Notes: a model not told the origin generated them from the letters alone. Shown: positions 54,086-63,143, counted from the stretch's first letter. The stretch: 64,000 nt of DNA from Paenibacillus oryzisoli (GCF_001653565.1 NZ_LYPB01000073.1:44794-108793), one strand, 5' to 3'. Numbers and translations are program-made.

Positions 54086-55006
54086 ATGAAATATCGTAGA
54101 CTTGGCAAAACAGACCTGAAAGTTTCAATCGTTGGTGTTGGCACTTGGCAATTTGGCGGGGAGTGGGGATTAACCTACACGCAAGCAGAAGCGGATGCGA
54201 TTCTCGATCAAGCTGCTGAGCTTGGTATCAACTTAATCGATACGGCAGAATGCTATGGTGACCACCTTTCCGAATCCTTTATCGGTAACTATTTATCCCG
54301 CCGCGATCGCGATAAATGGGTTGTAGCAACGAAGTTCGGCCATCATTTCCATGACTTATTCACACGAACCGATGAGTTTAGCGCGGAATCCGTCATTAAG
54401 CAGCTGGACGCATCTCTACAAGCTTTACATACGGACTATATCGACTTATACCAATTCCATTCCGGGCCTGATGCTCTATTCGATAACGATGACCTATGGA
54501 CAACCCTTGATAAACAGGTTCAAGCTGGCAAAATCCGTCACCTAGGCACATCAATCGGCAGCAATGCCAATATCCATCAAACTGCGGCTTCCACAAAAGT
54601 GAATTCCAAAGCGATTCAGGTTGTTTATAATCGACTGGAACGCGCGCCTGAAGAACAAGTGTTCCAATCCTGTATCGAGCAGGATCTTGGTGTTCTTGCA
54701 CGTGTACCGCTAGCTAGTGGGTATTTAAGCGGTAAATATAAGCCGGGAGCTGTATTCAGTAACACGGACGTCCGTCATCGTCACGATGCGGAAAGTGTCA
54801 AACAGAAGCTGGAAGAAGTTGAGCGCATTAGTCAAAATGAAGTGCCTGAAGGCATGGACATGGCGAAGTGGGCATTAGCCTGGTGCTTGAAGCATGATGC
54901 AGTAACTTCCGTCATTCCTGGCTGCAAGAACCCAGAGCAAGTGATTGCGAATGCAGCGGCAACTGAGCTGATCAGCGACAATCATCCACAAGCTTGGAAA
55001 GCTTAG
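54086..55006 (+). CDS. Aldo/keto reductase
   Basis: 306 residues from the ATG with AAGGAG ten bases upstream. MKYRRLGKTDLKVSIVGVGTWQFGG, active-site Asp/Tyr in INLIDTAECYGDHLSE, and the NADPH site near SVIPGCKNPEQVIANAAA. TIM-barrel NAD(P)H-dependent oxidoreductase with unknown substrate. A -10-like TATAAT lies at 54046-54051. Followed 24 bases later by the glutaminase gene. Confidence 0.9.
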   Translation: MKYRRLGKTDLKVSIVGVGTWQFGGEWGLTYTQAEADAILDQAAELGINLIDTAECYGDHLSESFIGNYLSRRDRDKWVVATKFGHHFHDLFTRTDEFSAESVIKQLDASLQALHTDYIDLYQFHSGPDALFDNDDLWTTLDKQVQAGKIRHLGTSIGSNANIHQTAASTKVNSKAIQVVYNRLERAPEEQVFQSCIEQDLGVLARVPLASGYLSGKYKPGAVFSNTDVRHRHDAESVKQKLEEVERISQNEVPEGMDMAKWALAWCLKHDAVTSVIPGCKNPEQVIANAAATELISDNHPQAWKA

Positions 55007-55030
55007 AGAACTAGGAAGGACTGACTTGGC

Positions 55031-55984
55031 ATGCCTCTCCAACCCCACGATGAAACTTGGAAGACACTTCACACGCACATCGACGAATGGGTTGCTGTTA
55101 GTAAAACACATACGTTGGAAGGTCATGTCGCTTCCTATATCCCAGAGCTAGCTAACGCTTCAGGAGATATTCTCGGTATATGCCTGATGGATAGCGAAGG
55201 ACAAACCATCCTATCCGGTGATTCTAATTTTCGCTTCACTTTGCAAAGTATTTCGAAGGTTTTTTCTCTCATTCTTGCACTTATGGATAATGGCGAAGAC
55301 GTTGTCTTCTCCAAAGTTGGGATGGAGCCGACGGGGGATGACTTCAACTCGATGCTGAAGCTCGAGCTGATCGAGCCAGGCATTCCTTTCAATCCACTAA
55401 TCAATGCTGGAGCGATTGCCATTTCTTCTTTAATTGCTGGGCAAAGTCCAGATGAACAGATTGAACGGATCCTGCATTTCTTCAGGGATATTGCGAACAA
55501 TCCTTCGCTTTCCGTGAATCAGAACGTATTCAAATCCGAGTCGGATACCGCTCATCGCAATCGTTCTTTAGCCTATTTCCTCAAGGATAACGGTGTCTTG
55601 GACCAGGAAGTTGACGATGTCCTTCGGGTGTACTTCAGCCACTGCTCCATCGAGGTGGATTGCACGGATCTAGCCAGAATGGCTCTTGTACTCGCTCATA
55701 ATGGCGTAGATCCGATTCGCAAACAACGCCTTATTCCGCGGCGCTTCGTACAAATCGCCAAGACCTTCATGTTTACCTGCGGGATGTACAACGCCTCTGG
55801 CGAATTTGCCTTGAATGTCGGGTTACCTGCGAAGAGCGGCGTATCCGGCAGCATTCTGACGATGGTGCCGGGACAGTATGGCATCGGCATCGTTGGCCCC
55901 GCGTTAAACCGTAAAGGCAACAGCACGGCTGGTGTACATCTTCTCGGCATTCTGTCACAGGAATTCGACTGGAGCATGTTCTAG
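55031..55984 (+). CDS. glsA: Glutaminase
   Basis: 317 residues. Catalytic SxxK motif SISK (Ser73, Lys76), INAGAIAISSLI and the C-terminal SGVSGSILTMVPGQYGIGIV are conserved in beta-lactamase-fold glutaminases. Hydrolyses glutamine to glutamate and ammonia. AGGAAGG before the ATG. It may be cotranscribed with the aldo/keto reductase gene. Confidence 0.95.
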   Translation: MPLQPHDETWKTLHTHIDEWVAVSKTHTLEGHVASYIPELANASGDILGICLMDSEGQTILSGDSNFRFTLQSISKVFSLILALMDNGEDVVFSKVGMEPTGDDFNSMLKLELIEPGIPFNPLINAGAIAISSLIAGQSPDEQIERILHFFRDIANNPSLSVNQNVFKSESDTAHRNRSLAYFLKDNGVLDQEVDDVLRVYFSHCSIEVDCTDLARMALVLAHNGVDPIRKQRLIPRRFVQIAKTFMFTCGMYNASGEFALNVGLPAKSGVSGSILTMVPGQYGIGIVGPALNRKGNSTAGVHLLGILSQEFDWSMF

Positions 55985-56007
55985 CACAACTGCCTCCATG
56001 CGCACAA

Positions 56008-56055
56008 AAAGAACCTTCCCCTCTGACTTTCGATAAGTCTCGTGGAAGGTTCTTT
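56008..56055. terminator. Bidirectional terminator after glsA
   Basis: AAAGAACCTTCC pairs with GGAAGGTTCTTT across a 24-base loop with some internal pairing; T/A-rich on both sides. Confidence 0.85.
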
Positions 56056-56070
56056 CTTATGCGTATACGT

Positions 56071-56256
56071 TTATTGCATTGATTGTTTGATACGTTGGAG
56101 GGCTTCGATCAATTCATCCACTTCTTGCTCATTCAATCGAATCGTCACATAGTTCGGTGAAATACCGCCGTCATTGATTTCAAGAAGAGCGGAATCATCT
56201 TTATTATCAAACTTAACCGAAAGATGGTCTTTATCTAAAATTTGAACCCAAGCCAT
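56071..56256 (-). CDS. Small hypothetical protein, 61 aa
   Basis: From the ATG at 56256 with GAGGAGG upstream; earlier codons in the frame lack support. Small acidic alpha/beta domain: MAWVQILDKDHLSVKFDN, an NDGGISPNYVTIRL strand and an amphipathic C-terminal helix QEVDELIEALQRIKQSM. No family recognised. It is 45 bases from the copC-copD gene on the same strand and may be cotranscribed with it. Confidence 0.65.
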   Translation of the reverse strand: MAWVQILDKDHLSVKFDNKDDSALLEINDGGISPNYVTIRLNEQEVDELIEALQRIKQSMQ

Positions 56257-56301
56257 GTTTAGCCTCCTCACAGGTAACCATGCAATCTTCCCTTTTCAGG
56301 T

Positions 56302-57957
56302 TTAATACACAATGAAGTCCTTAGTATACACCGTCTCATTGTCTTCCGTATCCATGACGCGCATTTCTAGTTCCCAATTGCCTATAAACGGAAGGTAAGG
56401 CCCTTCCGATTTGTAACTATATTTAGCAAAACCGTAAGACTCCTCTTCCTTATTATCTGTATACATCGTTAGCGGAATCGAAATCGGCGCTATCTGCTCA
56501 TCATCTTTATTATGCAAAATCAAGAGAACCTGTTTAGGTTGACCTGACTTTTCAGGCAGCCATACTTTGGCGACAAAGTTGTTATTACCTGGAATTTTGG
56601 GCGTAATATCAACCGAAACATGGACTTTCTCTCCCATCTGGTGCCACTGAAGCGGCGCATTAGAAGGAATAGGTGCCATGTATGTAAGCAGTCCGACAAG
56701 TACCACTATGATGACCATTAGCGATAGGTCTAGCTTAACCCAAACGATCGATTGATTGACTTGCTTTTTGCGAAGGAAGAGTCGAATTACGAACCCCAGC
56801 ACGGCGACAAGCACCACCACGCCCACTTTTACTAGCAAGAGTATACCCCAAGTTGTGTACGTTAAATACCGCAAATTCGGCAAGAAAAGCAGAACAGAGA
56901 GGATCCCTGAAACGGTTAAAACAAGGATCGAAATCAGTGCGAATTTGGAAAACTTCTGCATATAACTGCCAAGCCCTGTCTTGTTATGGCGCCATTTCAC
57001 ATACAGCAGAATTAATCCACCAACCCAACAAGCCGCGGCACCTAGATGAATGAAATCAAGCCCAATTGTCGCCCATAATGGTGAGAAGGACGCTGCGTGG
57101 CCGCTGAAGCTTTTGACTGCCAGAAGAGCCAAAGCCCAACATACATCCAACCATGCAACCCTACCCAGCAGTACAAAACCTAAGAAAGATAATATAAGAA
57201 GCAGTACCCACGAAATCCCGATATTGGTCGCGCTTAGCAGTTGCCATATTTCATCTACACCGCCGCCGCCCAATAGATCCTCAATATGTGTGAAAATGAG
57301 CAGCAATAGGGCAACAATATGTCCGCGTTGCAGATTAAGCGTCCAGGCAGAGAGCGATTTCTGCGCTTCTTCACCTTGGGTTTTGACTAAGCGTAACCAG
57401 AATGCCCACCCTGTCAAAGCCAACAGCATCAGAAACCATAAGCCCCGAGAGGCGTATTGCAGCAACCCCTTCGTCGTTAGCGGCCCTGCGCTGTGATCGT
57501 GTCCCGTATGAGCAGATGGTACATCGAGCAAATCCTCCTGAGGCGGATTCCCGACCGTAATCGGATAGCTTCCACCCACAGGATGACCATCCGCTGAGAT
57601 AACGTGATAACTAATTAAATACACGCCCTCTTCCAACTTCGGTACATCCAGCTTAATGCCCATCTGATCCTTATTCATTATCGCTTTGCGTTTCGTTACC
57701 TCAGCCCCGCTGTGATCATAAACCTTAATATAAAAGAGCCCGCTGTCTAATTGTTCATTGAACGTCACGGACACAACAGCAGGCGAGATTTCAAGCTTTG
57801 CTCCCGCTTCTGGTGTCGCTTCAACTAATGAGGCATGCGCAGAGACAGCTTGAGGCGCAAGGACAGCACTCATCAGCATGATCGCTAACAGGGCAATCAT
57901 GCCTATCGGCAGTCGCAGGAACCACATTTTAGTTCGTTTTTGCAAGTATCCCATCAT
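56302..57957 (-). CDS. CopC-CopD fusion copper protein (YcnJ-like)
   Basis: 551 residues. Signal peptide ending in VSAHA so the mature protein starts with a copper-binding His (HASLVEATPEAG); CopC domain to about residue 140 with SYHVISADGHPVGG. Then eight membrane helices of CopD (about 160-440), and a C-terminal extracytoplasmic beta domain (about 440-551). Should move copper across or at the membrane. AGAGGG before the ATG. Nearby NikR and DUF2203 genes suggest a metal-related neighbourhood. Confidence 0.9.
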   Translation of the reverse strand: MMGYLQKRTKMWFLRLPIGMIALLAIMLMSAVLAPQAVSAHASLVEATPEAGAKLEISPAVVSVTFNEQLDSGLFYIKVYDHSGAEVTKRKAIMNKDQMGIKLDVPKLEEGVYLISYHVISADGHPVGGSYPITVGNPPQEDLLDVPSAHTGHDHSAGPLTTKGLLQYASRGLWFLMLLALTGWAFWLRLVKTQGEEAQKSLSAWTLNLQRGHIVALLLLIFTHIEDLLGGGGVDEIWQLLSATNIGISWVLLLILSFLGFVLLGRVAWLDVCWALALLAVKSFSGHAASFSPLWATIGLDFIHLGAAACWVGGLILLYVKWRHNKTGLGSYMQKFSKFALISILVLTVSGILSVLLFLPNLRYLTYTTWGILLLVKVGVVVLVAVLGFVIRLFLRKKQVNQSIVWVKLDLSLMVIIVVLVGLLTYMAPIPSNAPLQWHQMGEKVHVSVDITPKIPGNNNFVAKVWLPEKSGQPKQVLLILHNKDDEQIAPISIPLTMYTDNKEEESYGFAKYSYKSEGPYLPFIGNWELEMRVMDTEDNETVYTKDFIVY

Positions 57958-57967
57958 GAGTATCCCT

Positions 57968-58372
57968 CTAATCCGTTAGTGGTCTACGGCCAGCAAACCC
58001 ATCTTGCTCTCCGTGATAATAACGAATTCCATCCTCTCCTTGCTTCCAACACAGCAACACTTCTTCTCCATTCCTAACTGCAGGGAAATCAACAAGTCCC
58101 ATATCGATATCCTTTAGCTCAATGCCCGTCTTTTGAAAGCTTTGAAGAAGCCCTCTCGCTTCAATTTGAAGAAATTCAAGTGAGGCTTCCATGACGAAAA
58201 AAGGATCCTTTTCCGTGCTAGGCATTGACGCATATTCATTCTTCTTATGTCGTAACTCCATATATTTTTCCTCAAATTCACGTTTCAAAGCTTGCATCTT
58301 CTTCAATTCCCCATCAACAAATGGCAATAACCCATTAGCTTCTTCCAAAGAGAACCATTTCTTTTCCGACAT
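57968..58372 (-). CDS. DUF2203 family protein
   Basis: 134 residues, cytoplasmic. N-terminal EEANGLLPFVDGELKKMQAL, a helical middle and C-terminal VDFPAVRNGEEVLLCWKQGED with the family's WKxGE ending. GGAGG before ATG. Ten bases from the copC-copD start, so probably cotranscribed. Function unknown; the family sometimes lies beside metal or haem genes. Confidence 0.85.
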   Translation of the reverse strand: MSEKKWFSLEEANGLLPFVDGELKKMQALKREFEEKYMELRHKKNEYASMPSTEKDPFFVMEASLEFLQIEARGLLQSFQKTGIELKDIDMGLVDFPAVRNGEEVLLCWKQGEDGIRYYHGEQDGFAGRRPLTD

Positions 58373-58427
58373 AACGCACCTCCATACCCTTTATTTTAGC
58401 AAAAAAATTGGCGCACTACGAATTCCT

Positions 58428-58919
58428 CTACTCCGTCTCAGCCTTATCCTGAACGTGATGATGATGCCCATGATGATGGCTGTGTCCATGACTTTGACCA
58501 TGCTCGTCCACATGCGTAACAGACAGCTCCGCATAGGCAACGCCTTTTAACACTTGTATACGCTGCTGCAGCTCTCGGAGCTTCTGTACTTCGCCGCGAA
58601 CGACGAGTATTTCCAAGCATTGCTGATGGTTTAAATGGATATGCATCGTTGAGATGATCGCATGATGGAAGTCATGCTGAAGATCCATAAGCGTGATCGG
58701 TAAATCGCGGCTATCGTGGTCGTACACCATGACAATTGTGCCCGCGACCATTTCTGTTGGTTGCATGGAACTTGAGGTCAAAAGCGCTTTGCGCGCCAGA
58801 TCACGAATTGCCTCCGAGCGATTATCATACCCTTGTAAGGCAATCAACCGGTCGAATTGATCGATTAGAGATTGCGGCATCGAAATTCCAAAACGTACCA
58901 GATTGTCTTTCTCTGACAT
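58428..58919 (-). CDS. nikR: NikR nickel-responsive regulator with His-rich tail
   Basis: 163 residues; AAGGAG upstream. An N-terminal ribbon-helix-helix (RFGISMPQSLIDQFDRLI...SEAIRDLAR) and a C-terminal ACT-like metal domain. Predicted nickel ligands His82, His93, His95 and Cys101 are at a constant +6 offset from the E. coli ligands. Beyond the usual end (about residue 135) there is a tail with eleven His in twenty residues (HVDEHGQSHGHSHHHGHHHH). Ordinary NikR has no such tail. It represses nickel uptake genes; none is in the window. Confidence 0.93.
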   Translation of the reverse strand: MSEKDNLVRFGISMPQSLIDQFDRLIALQGYDNRSEAIRDLARKALLTSSSMQPTEMVAGTIVMVYDHDSRDLPITLMDLQHDFHHAIISTMHIHLNHQQCLEILVVRGEVQKLRELQQRIQVLKGVAYAELSVTHVDEHGQSHGHSHHHGHHHHVQDKAETE

Positions 58920-59093
58920 TCCTATTGCTCCTTTATCTGTTACTTCCTCTATGATTCTACTGTATCAGAAAGTGCAGGTGTCGCAAACCTCCTTCAAGGG
59001 AAATTGAACCATAGACAACCATCATATGGCGAAATTGCAAAATTCTTAGGATGAGAAACCAGAGAAACCACATTCCTATGGCAAAAAAACGAA

Positions 59094-59119
59094 AAAGGAG
59101 AGGACATAGCCCCTCCTTT
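59094..59119 (-). terminator. Terminator of the Hpt-REC-GGDEF-REC gene
   Basis: On the minus strand AAAGGAGGGG pairs with CCTCTCCTTT, T-rich after. Confidence 0.75.
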
Positions 59120-59120
59120 G

Positions 59121-60884
59121 CTAGGTAAGATTCATCAGCTGTTTGACGCGATTCTCCAACTCCACGAGCGAGAATGGCTTCGTCATATAATCATCGGCTC
59201 CCATTAAGAGACCCTTCGCCACATCGGCTTCCTTCCTCTTACCAGAAAGCATTAGCACCTTCAGTTCCTTGAAGTGTTCCTGGGCATCCGTCTTGATCTT
59301 CTCTAAGATCGTAAAACCATCAAGTCCAGGCAGGATACCATCCAGAATACAAGCATCGAAAGCTTGATCACGCAATAGCTGCCATGCTGCAATACCATCC
59401 GAGACTTGCGTAATCACAATCGGCAAGTGCTCCAATTGCGATATCAGAATCGCTCTAAGAATCGGATCATCGTCAACGATCAAGAGCTTTTTCTTCTGCA
59501 ACTGGGCGTTCGCATGAGCAACTAATTTGGTGAATTGTGCGCCCTCATCTTCTAAATCAGCCAGAACAATACGATTTTTGCCTTGCTGCTTGGCGTGATA
59601 CATCGCATCGTCGGCTTTCGCTACCCACTCGGCAACTGTCATCCCTACCTGCCATTCGGCTACGCCTGCTGAGAACGTAATGGAGAACGTTTGGCCCTCA
59701 TTCTGTGCTACGGGCTTCACATGAACTTTGTCCAAAATGTCTTGCATGATCGCCCTAGCTTGATCCACCGTTGTATTCGGGAGTGCAATGACGAACTCTT
59801 CGCCGCCAAAACGAGCCAATAAATCGGTCGAGCGCAGATTAACCTGCATCAGATGAGCTAATCCTTGGAGCACCAAATCCCCTACATGGTGTCCGTACGT
59901 GTCATTGACGCTTTTGAAACTGTCAATATCGATAAACACGAGAGAAATCGGCGCTGGGTAACGCTCAATTCGCTGTAACTCTAACCCAATTTGCAGATCA
60001 AAATAACGGCGATTAAACACACCTGTCAGTGGGTCGCGAAATGCCAGTTGTTCAAAATTCCGGGTACGCTTTAGCAAACCATAAATGCGCGCCGCCAATT
60101 CCTCATATTGAAATGGCTTCGTCACATAATCATCCGCCCCTAAATGAAAACAACGAACTTTATCACTAAGATCATCACGACCAGATAACACGATCAGCGG
60201 CAGCCATTTCAACGTAGGATCTTCTTTGAGAAAGTCAAACAACTCGTAGCCGGAATGAGGGTGCATCATCAGATCTAACGTAACAAGATCGTACGTGTGC
60301 TCACGCAGTAATTTCTGAGCTGACTCCACGTCAGATGCTTCATCAACAATACAATCATCGAGTTGCAAGCGTCTCGTCAAGTAAGAACGAAGTGCATCGT
60401 CATCATCAACGAGTAAAATACGACTTCTGAGGGTTCGAAGCAGAGAACCGGAGGCTGGATCCTTTTCCTCATCCATCTGAATTTCCGTTAAGCCGATATC
60501 CAGCTCCATTTGTAATTCAAACAATAATTCAACCGTTCGTCCAATGCTCTCAGATACTGGGCTCGTCGAAAGCAGCAGCTCAGGTTCCTGCTTCTCCATG
60601 GTTAAGGTCCATTCCCATTTGCGCACCATGTCTTCTGCCAGTTTACCAATTCTCGTATACCCAAAGACTGGCGCACTCCCTTTGAGTGTGTGTGCAATCC
60701 GATAACATTGTTGCAAATCCTCAAGCATTGGCTTCTCCTGAACCGCTGTCAACAAGGACTGCAGCTGTTGCAGTTGCTTGTCATATTCACGAATAAACAA
60801 CTTTCTTCCTTGTTTGAGAATGCGTATATCACGCTCAGATTCAGAAGCTGAATCCTTGACTCTCGCTATATTTCTATGGCTCAT
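59121..60884 (-). CDS. Hpt-REC-GGDEF-REC signalling protein
   Basis: 587 residues. Order: Hpt domain (about 20-130, phospho-acceptor His65 in AHTLKGSA), receiver 1 (about 165-285, RILLVDDDDALR, phospho-Asp in LDLMM), diguanylate cyclase (about 290-450, active-site RFGGEEF), receiver 2 (about 465-587, KLLIVDDDPILR). No membrane segment. The GGEEF is intact, so it should make cyclic di-GMP. It has two receiver domains and a phosphotransfer domain but no kinase. A stand-alone receiver gene follows upstream on the same strand (60944-61318). Confidence 0.92.
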   Translation of the reverse strand: MSHRNIARVKDSASESERDIRILKQGRKLFIREYDKQLQQLQSLLTAVQEKPMLEDLQQCYRIAHTLKGSAPVFGYTRIGKLAEDMVRKWEWTLTMEKQEPELLLSTSPVSESIGRTVELLFELQMELDIGLTEIQMDEEKDPASGSLLRTLRSRILLVDDDDALRSYLTRRLQLDDCIVDEASDVESAQKLLREHTYDLVTLDLMMHPHSGYELFDFLKEDPTLKWLPLIVLSGRDDLSDKVRCFHLGADDYVTKPFQYEELAARIYGLLKRTRNFEQLAFRDPLTGVFNRRYFDLQIGLELQRIERYPAPISLVFIDIDSFKSVNDTYGHHVGDLVLQGLAHLMQVNLRSTDLLARFGGEEFVIALPNTTVDQARAIMQDILDKVHVKPVAQNEGQTFSITFSAGVAEWQVGMTVAEWVAKADDAMYHAKQQGKNRIVLADLEDEGAQFTKLVAHANAQLQKKKLLIVDDDPILRAILISQLEHLPIVITQVSDGIAAWQLLRDQAFDACILDGILPGLDGFTILEKIKTDAQEHFKELKVLMLSGKRKEADVAKGLLMGADDYMTKPFSLVELENRVKQLMNLT

Positions 60885-60943
60885 AGATGACCATCACCCT
60901 TTGTAAGCTTAATCAAATAAATCCTAACGCATCCCAATTCAAT

Positions 60944-61318
60944 CTATCGCTGTAAAAGCTGCCCGACGGTGTCCAATAATTGAAGAGGACTGAAAGGCTT
61001 AACAATGTACGTCGTGACTCCCGCTGCCTTCGCCTTCTCTTTATCTTTCTCCAGCGCTTTGGCTGTCAGTAGAATCACTGGCAAGTTCTTATTCACATTA
61101 TCGCTCTGTCTCAACCAGGAGCACACCTCTACGCCTGTGCGTTCCGGCATCATGTAATCCAGAATGATTAAATCGTAGGCTTCCTTGCCTAACTGCTCGA
61201 TCGCTTGTTGACCGTCCTCGACCTCAGTTATGACATACCCCTCATCCGATAACGTCTCCGTCAGCAGAAAACGAAGTGCCAATTCATCATCGGCTAGCAA
61301 AATTCTGTAAGATGACAT
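60944..61318 (-). CDS. Stand-alone response regulator receiver
   Basis: 124 residues from the ATG at 61318 with GAGGAG upstream. A single receiver domain: RILLADDELALRFLL, phospho-Asp in DLIILDYMMPE, Thr in VILLTAK and Lys in YIVKPF. No output domain. Fifty-nine bases before the Hpt-REC-GGDEF-REC gene on the same strand, so possibly a partner in one phosphorelay. Confidence 0.88.
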   Translation of the reverse strand: MSSYRILLADDELALRFLLTETLSDEGYVITEVEDGQQAIEQLGKEAYDLIILDYMMPERTGVEVCSWLRQSDNVNKNLPVILLTAKALEKDKEKAKAAGVTTYIVKPFSPLQLLDTVGQLLQR

Positions 61319-61397
61319 GTTCTCTCTCCTCGAGTCCATTAATTAGAACTAATTATAGCACCATATCTGAGAAAATGTCGGAAAGAATCGAATAAAG

Positions 61398-61781
61398 TCA
61401 CATCTGGTTATTACGCTGATGAGATTTCCAAGAGGAGCCCTGAATAGCCGGAAGTCCACGCGGGCTCGGATAACAATACACCCAGCCTTCCTTCTCCGAA
61501 GTGGTATCCTTTACCCAAATTCGCTCGTACTCATTGTCTGCATGATGGGGACCGAAATAGGTTTCCAATATGTCCATTGCAGCCAGTCCCTCTTCGGTAA
61601 CTTCAATCCATTCCCCCTCAACCTCATGTGTATCGTCTGTTCTCACTAACGCAGGGTAAGGTCCTACATCATATAAACGTCCATGGATCGTACCAGGTTG
61701 CACTTCCATTAGATACGGTGAGACAACATGATGATTGCTTTCCCCCACCAGTAACGTGCCATATACAAAAACAGCTATCAT
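61398..61781 (-). CDS. Gamma-glutamylcyclotransferase-like protein
   Basis: 127 residues from the ATG at 61781 with AGGAGGAG upstream. AIG2/GGCT fold: FVYGTLLVGESNH at the N-terminus and YERIWVKD with the Tyr/Glu pattern of the family (LETYFGPHHADNEYERI). A likely role is removal of glutamyl groups as 5-oxoproline, which pairs with the 5-oxoprolinase gene pxpA in the same window 1.4 kb away. The link is inference. Confidence 0.82.
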   Translation of the reverse strand: MIAVFVYGTLLVGESNHHVVSPYLMEVQPGTIHGRLYDVGPYPALVRTDDTHEVEGEWIEVTEEGLAAMDILETYFGPHHADNEYERIWVKDTTSEKEGWVYCYPSPRGLPAIQGSSWKSHQRNNQM

Positions 61782-61856
61782 CTCTCTACTCCTCCTAAGC
61801 ATTTATAACCGTTGTATGGATGATTTCTACATGGTATCTTACATTTCCTACAAAAA

Positions 61857-61885
61857 AGAAGCAGCATCACGATGGATGCTGCTTC
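61857..61885 (-). terminator. Terminator after the CD3324-like gene
   Basis: AGAAGCAGCATC pairs with GATGCTGCTTCT around ACGAT, T-rich on the minus strand. Confidence 0.85.
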
Positions 61886-62172
61886 TATGCCTGACTGGCT
61901 GTTAGTTCACGTGTTTTGACGATAATTTTGCGGATACTGTCTTCGGACAAATGAAACACCTTGATCAGTTCCAACACTGTCGAGCCCGTTTGATATAAAC
62001 GGAAAATCTCACGATTTCTCCGCTCAATGATAATGCGAGTGCCGTTATTTTCTCCCCAACCAGCACGTTTCTGCTCTTTCTTAGGGATATACACGATCTC
62101 GCCTTGGATATATTCTTGTAATTGTTTTAATAGGTTAGGGGGAAGAACATCTTTCCCGTTCTTATAACTCAT
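61885..62172 (-). CDS. CD3324-like helix-turn-helix protein
   Basis: 95 residues from the ATG at 62172 with GAGGAGG upstream. N-terminal YVDGE-like part (EYIQGEIVYIPKKEQKRAGWGE) and a C-terminal helix-turn-helix STVLELIKVFHLSEDSIRKII. Such small proteins occur in Clostridia and Bacilli without known role; a DNA-binding regulator is likely. Terminator follows at once. Confidence 0.75.
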   Translation of the reverse strand: MSYKNGKDVLPPNLLKQLQEYIQGEIVYIPKKEQKRAGWGENNGTRIIIERRNREIFRLYQTGSTVLELIKVFHLSEDSIRKIIVKTRELTASQA

Positions 62173-62272
62173 GGATGAAAACCTCCTCAAATTGTCGCAA
62201 AGCTTAACTTTGACTGATTTGCAGAGAGTATCTTCATCGCCCCTTAACCTCCTACCATTCTCAAAAATGGAA

Positions 62273-62299
62273 TAAAAAAAACACGATCATAATCGTGCC
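62273..62299 (-). terminator. Terminator after the 21-residue micro-ORF
   Basis: On the minus strand GCACGATTATGATCGTG then an eight-base T-run. Confidence 0.85.
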
Positions 62300-62360
62300 T
62301 GTCGGTTGTATATGCAATTATACAATTCAGGTGAACGGTTATTCCACGAATGATATTCAG

Positions 62361-62426
62361 TTAGGAGACGAGTACCTCTGCGGCGGCCGCAACATTCATC
62401 GCTACTGTCATTGTCATTGTGTTCAT
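62361..62426 (-). CDS. Possible 21-residue peptide gene
   Basis: ATG with GGGAG about nine bases upstream, then 21 codons and TAA, then a strong terminator 60 bases later. The peptide is Met/Thr-rich then Ala-rich and ends AEVLVS. No maturation or export gene is beside it. Too small to trust on sequence alone. Confidence 0.4.
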   Translation of the reverse strand: MNTMTMTVAMNVAAAAEVLVS

Positions 62427-62532
62427 TAAAAAGCACTCCCTTCACCGTAGTTTATTGTTGTGTTCACTTCGTGTTCACATTTTTCATTATATGTAAAAAG
62501 CTTCTCGCTGTCTACTCGTATGTTAAATTTAT

Positions 62533-62554
62533 GCGAGGGCCTAGCGGCCCCCGC
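62533..62554 (-). terminator. Hairpin after the 11-residue micro-ORF
   Basis: GGGCC-TAGC-GGCCC extended by GCG/CGC outer pairs, with ATAAATTT after it on the minus strand. Confidence 0.6.
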
Positions 62555-62573
62555 TTGGAACAGTGACCTCTGC

Positions 62574-62609
62574 TTACGCAGAGATCACCTCTGTTTGCGT
62601 TGTAATCAC
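62574..62609 (-). CDS. Possible 11-residue peptide gene
   Basis: GTG with AAGGAG eight bases upstream; an in-frame GTG nine bases earlier lies too close to that site. Eleven codons ending TEVISA. Its stop lies inside a GTGACCTCTGC/GCAGAGATCAC inverted repeat. Very short; listed because of the ribosome binding site and the paired micro-ORF beside it. Confidence 0.3.
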   Translation of the reverse strand: MITTQTEVISA

Positions 62610-62639
62610 CTTGATCACTCCTTTCCGTAGGAATTAGCT

Positions 62640-63143
62640 GGCCGGCTACATACCTATTAACTCATATTTCGGATGGGGTCTCAAGTGAAAGAATAGTTAT
62701 AGGAATTCTTTCCTTGTAAGTGAGGATAACCACGTGAAGACAGCGAGCGAAGGACGGGGAGCAGAGAGAGCGCCAGCGGTGTGCAGCCCATGTGTGGTGT
62801 GAGCGATGATTGCGGAAGGAGCACTAGGCAGGGAGTGCGAGCGAAGGCTAGGCGCAACAAAGGTCGGTAAGAGCAAAATAGCTGGTTAATAGCTAGCTGC
62901 AGAAAATCCAGGTTTCCCGAAATGCATGAAATACACTCTGATTTGCTGGCGTTTGCCCTGTTATTTTCAGAGCACTTCGTTGGGGTAAGGATCCGTAGAA
63001 TGATCCTGCTAACTAGCTCAATGAGTGGGATGAGTGGTAAGGGGGCGTAATTACTATTAATAGAAATTTAGTGATGACTGGCGGGAGAATTCCGTTTGGA
63101 GCTAACGCGCATGGTGGTGGGGTTGATGAGTACTTGATACAAA
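62640..63143. other. Gene-free stretch with dispersed repeat-like sequence
   Basis: About 500 bases. It contains a purine-rich GCGAGCGAAGG family of short sequences and the second copy of the AGCTGCAGAAAATCCAG motif (62894-62910). No gene supported. Confidence 0.6.
62894..62910 (+). repeat. Second copy of AGCTGCAGAAAATCCAG
   Basis: Seventeen bases identical to 31362-31378, both in gene-free DNA. Confidence 0.7.
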
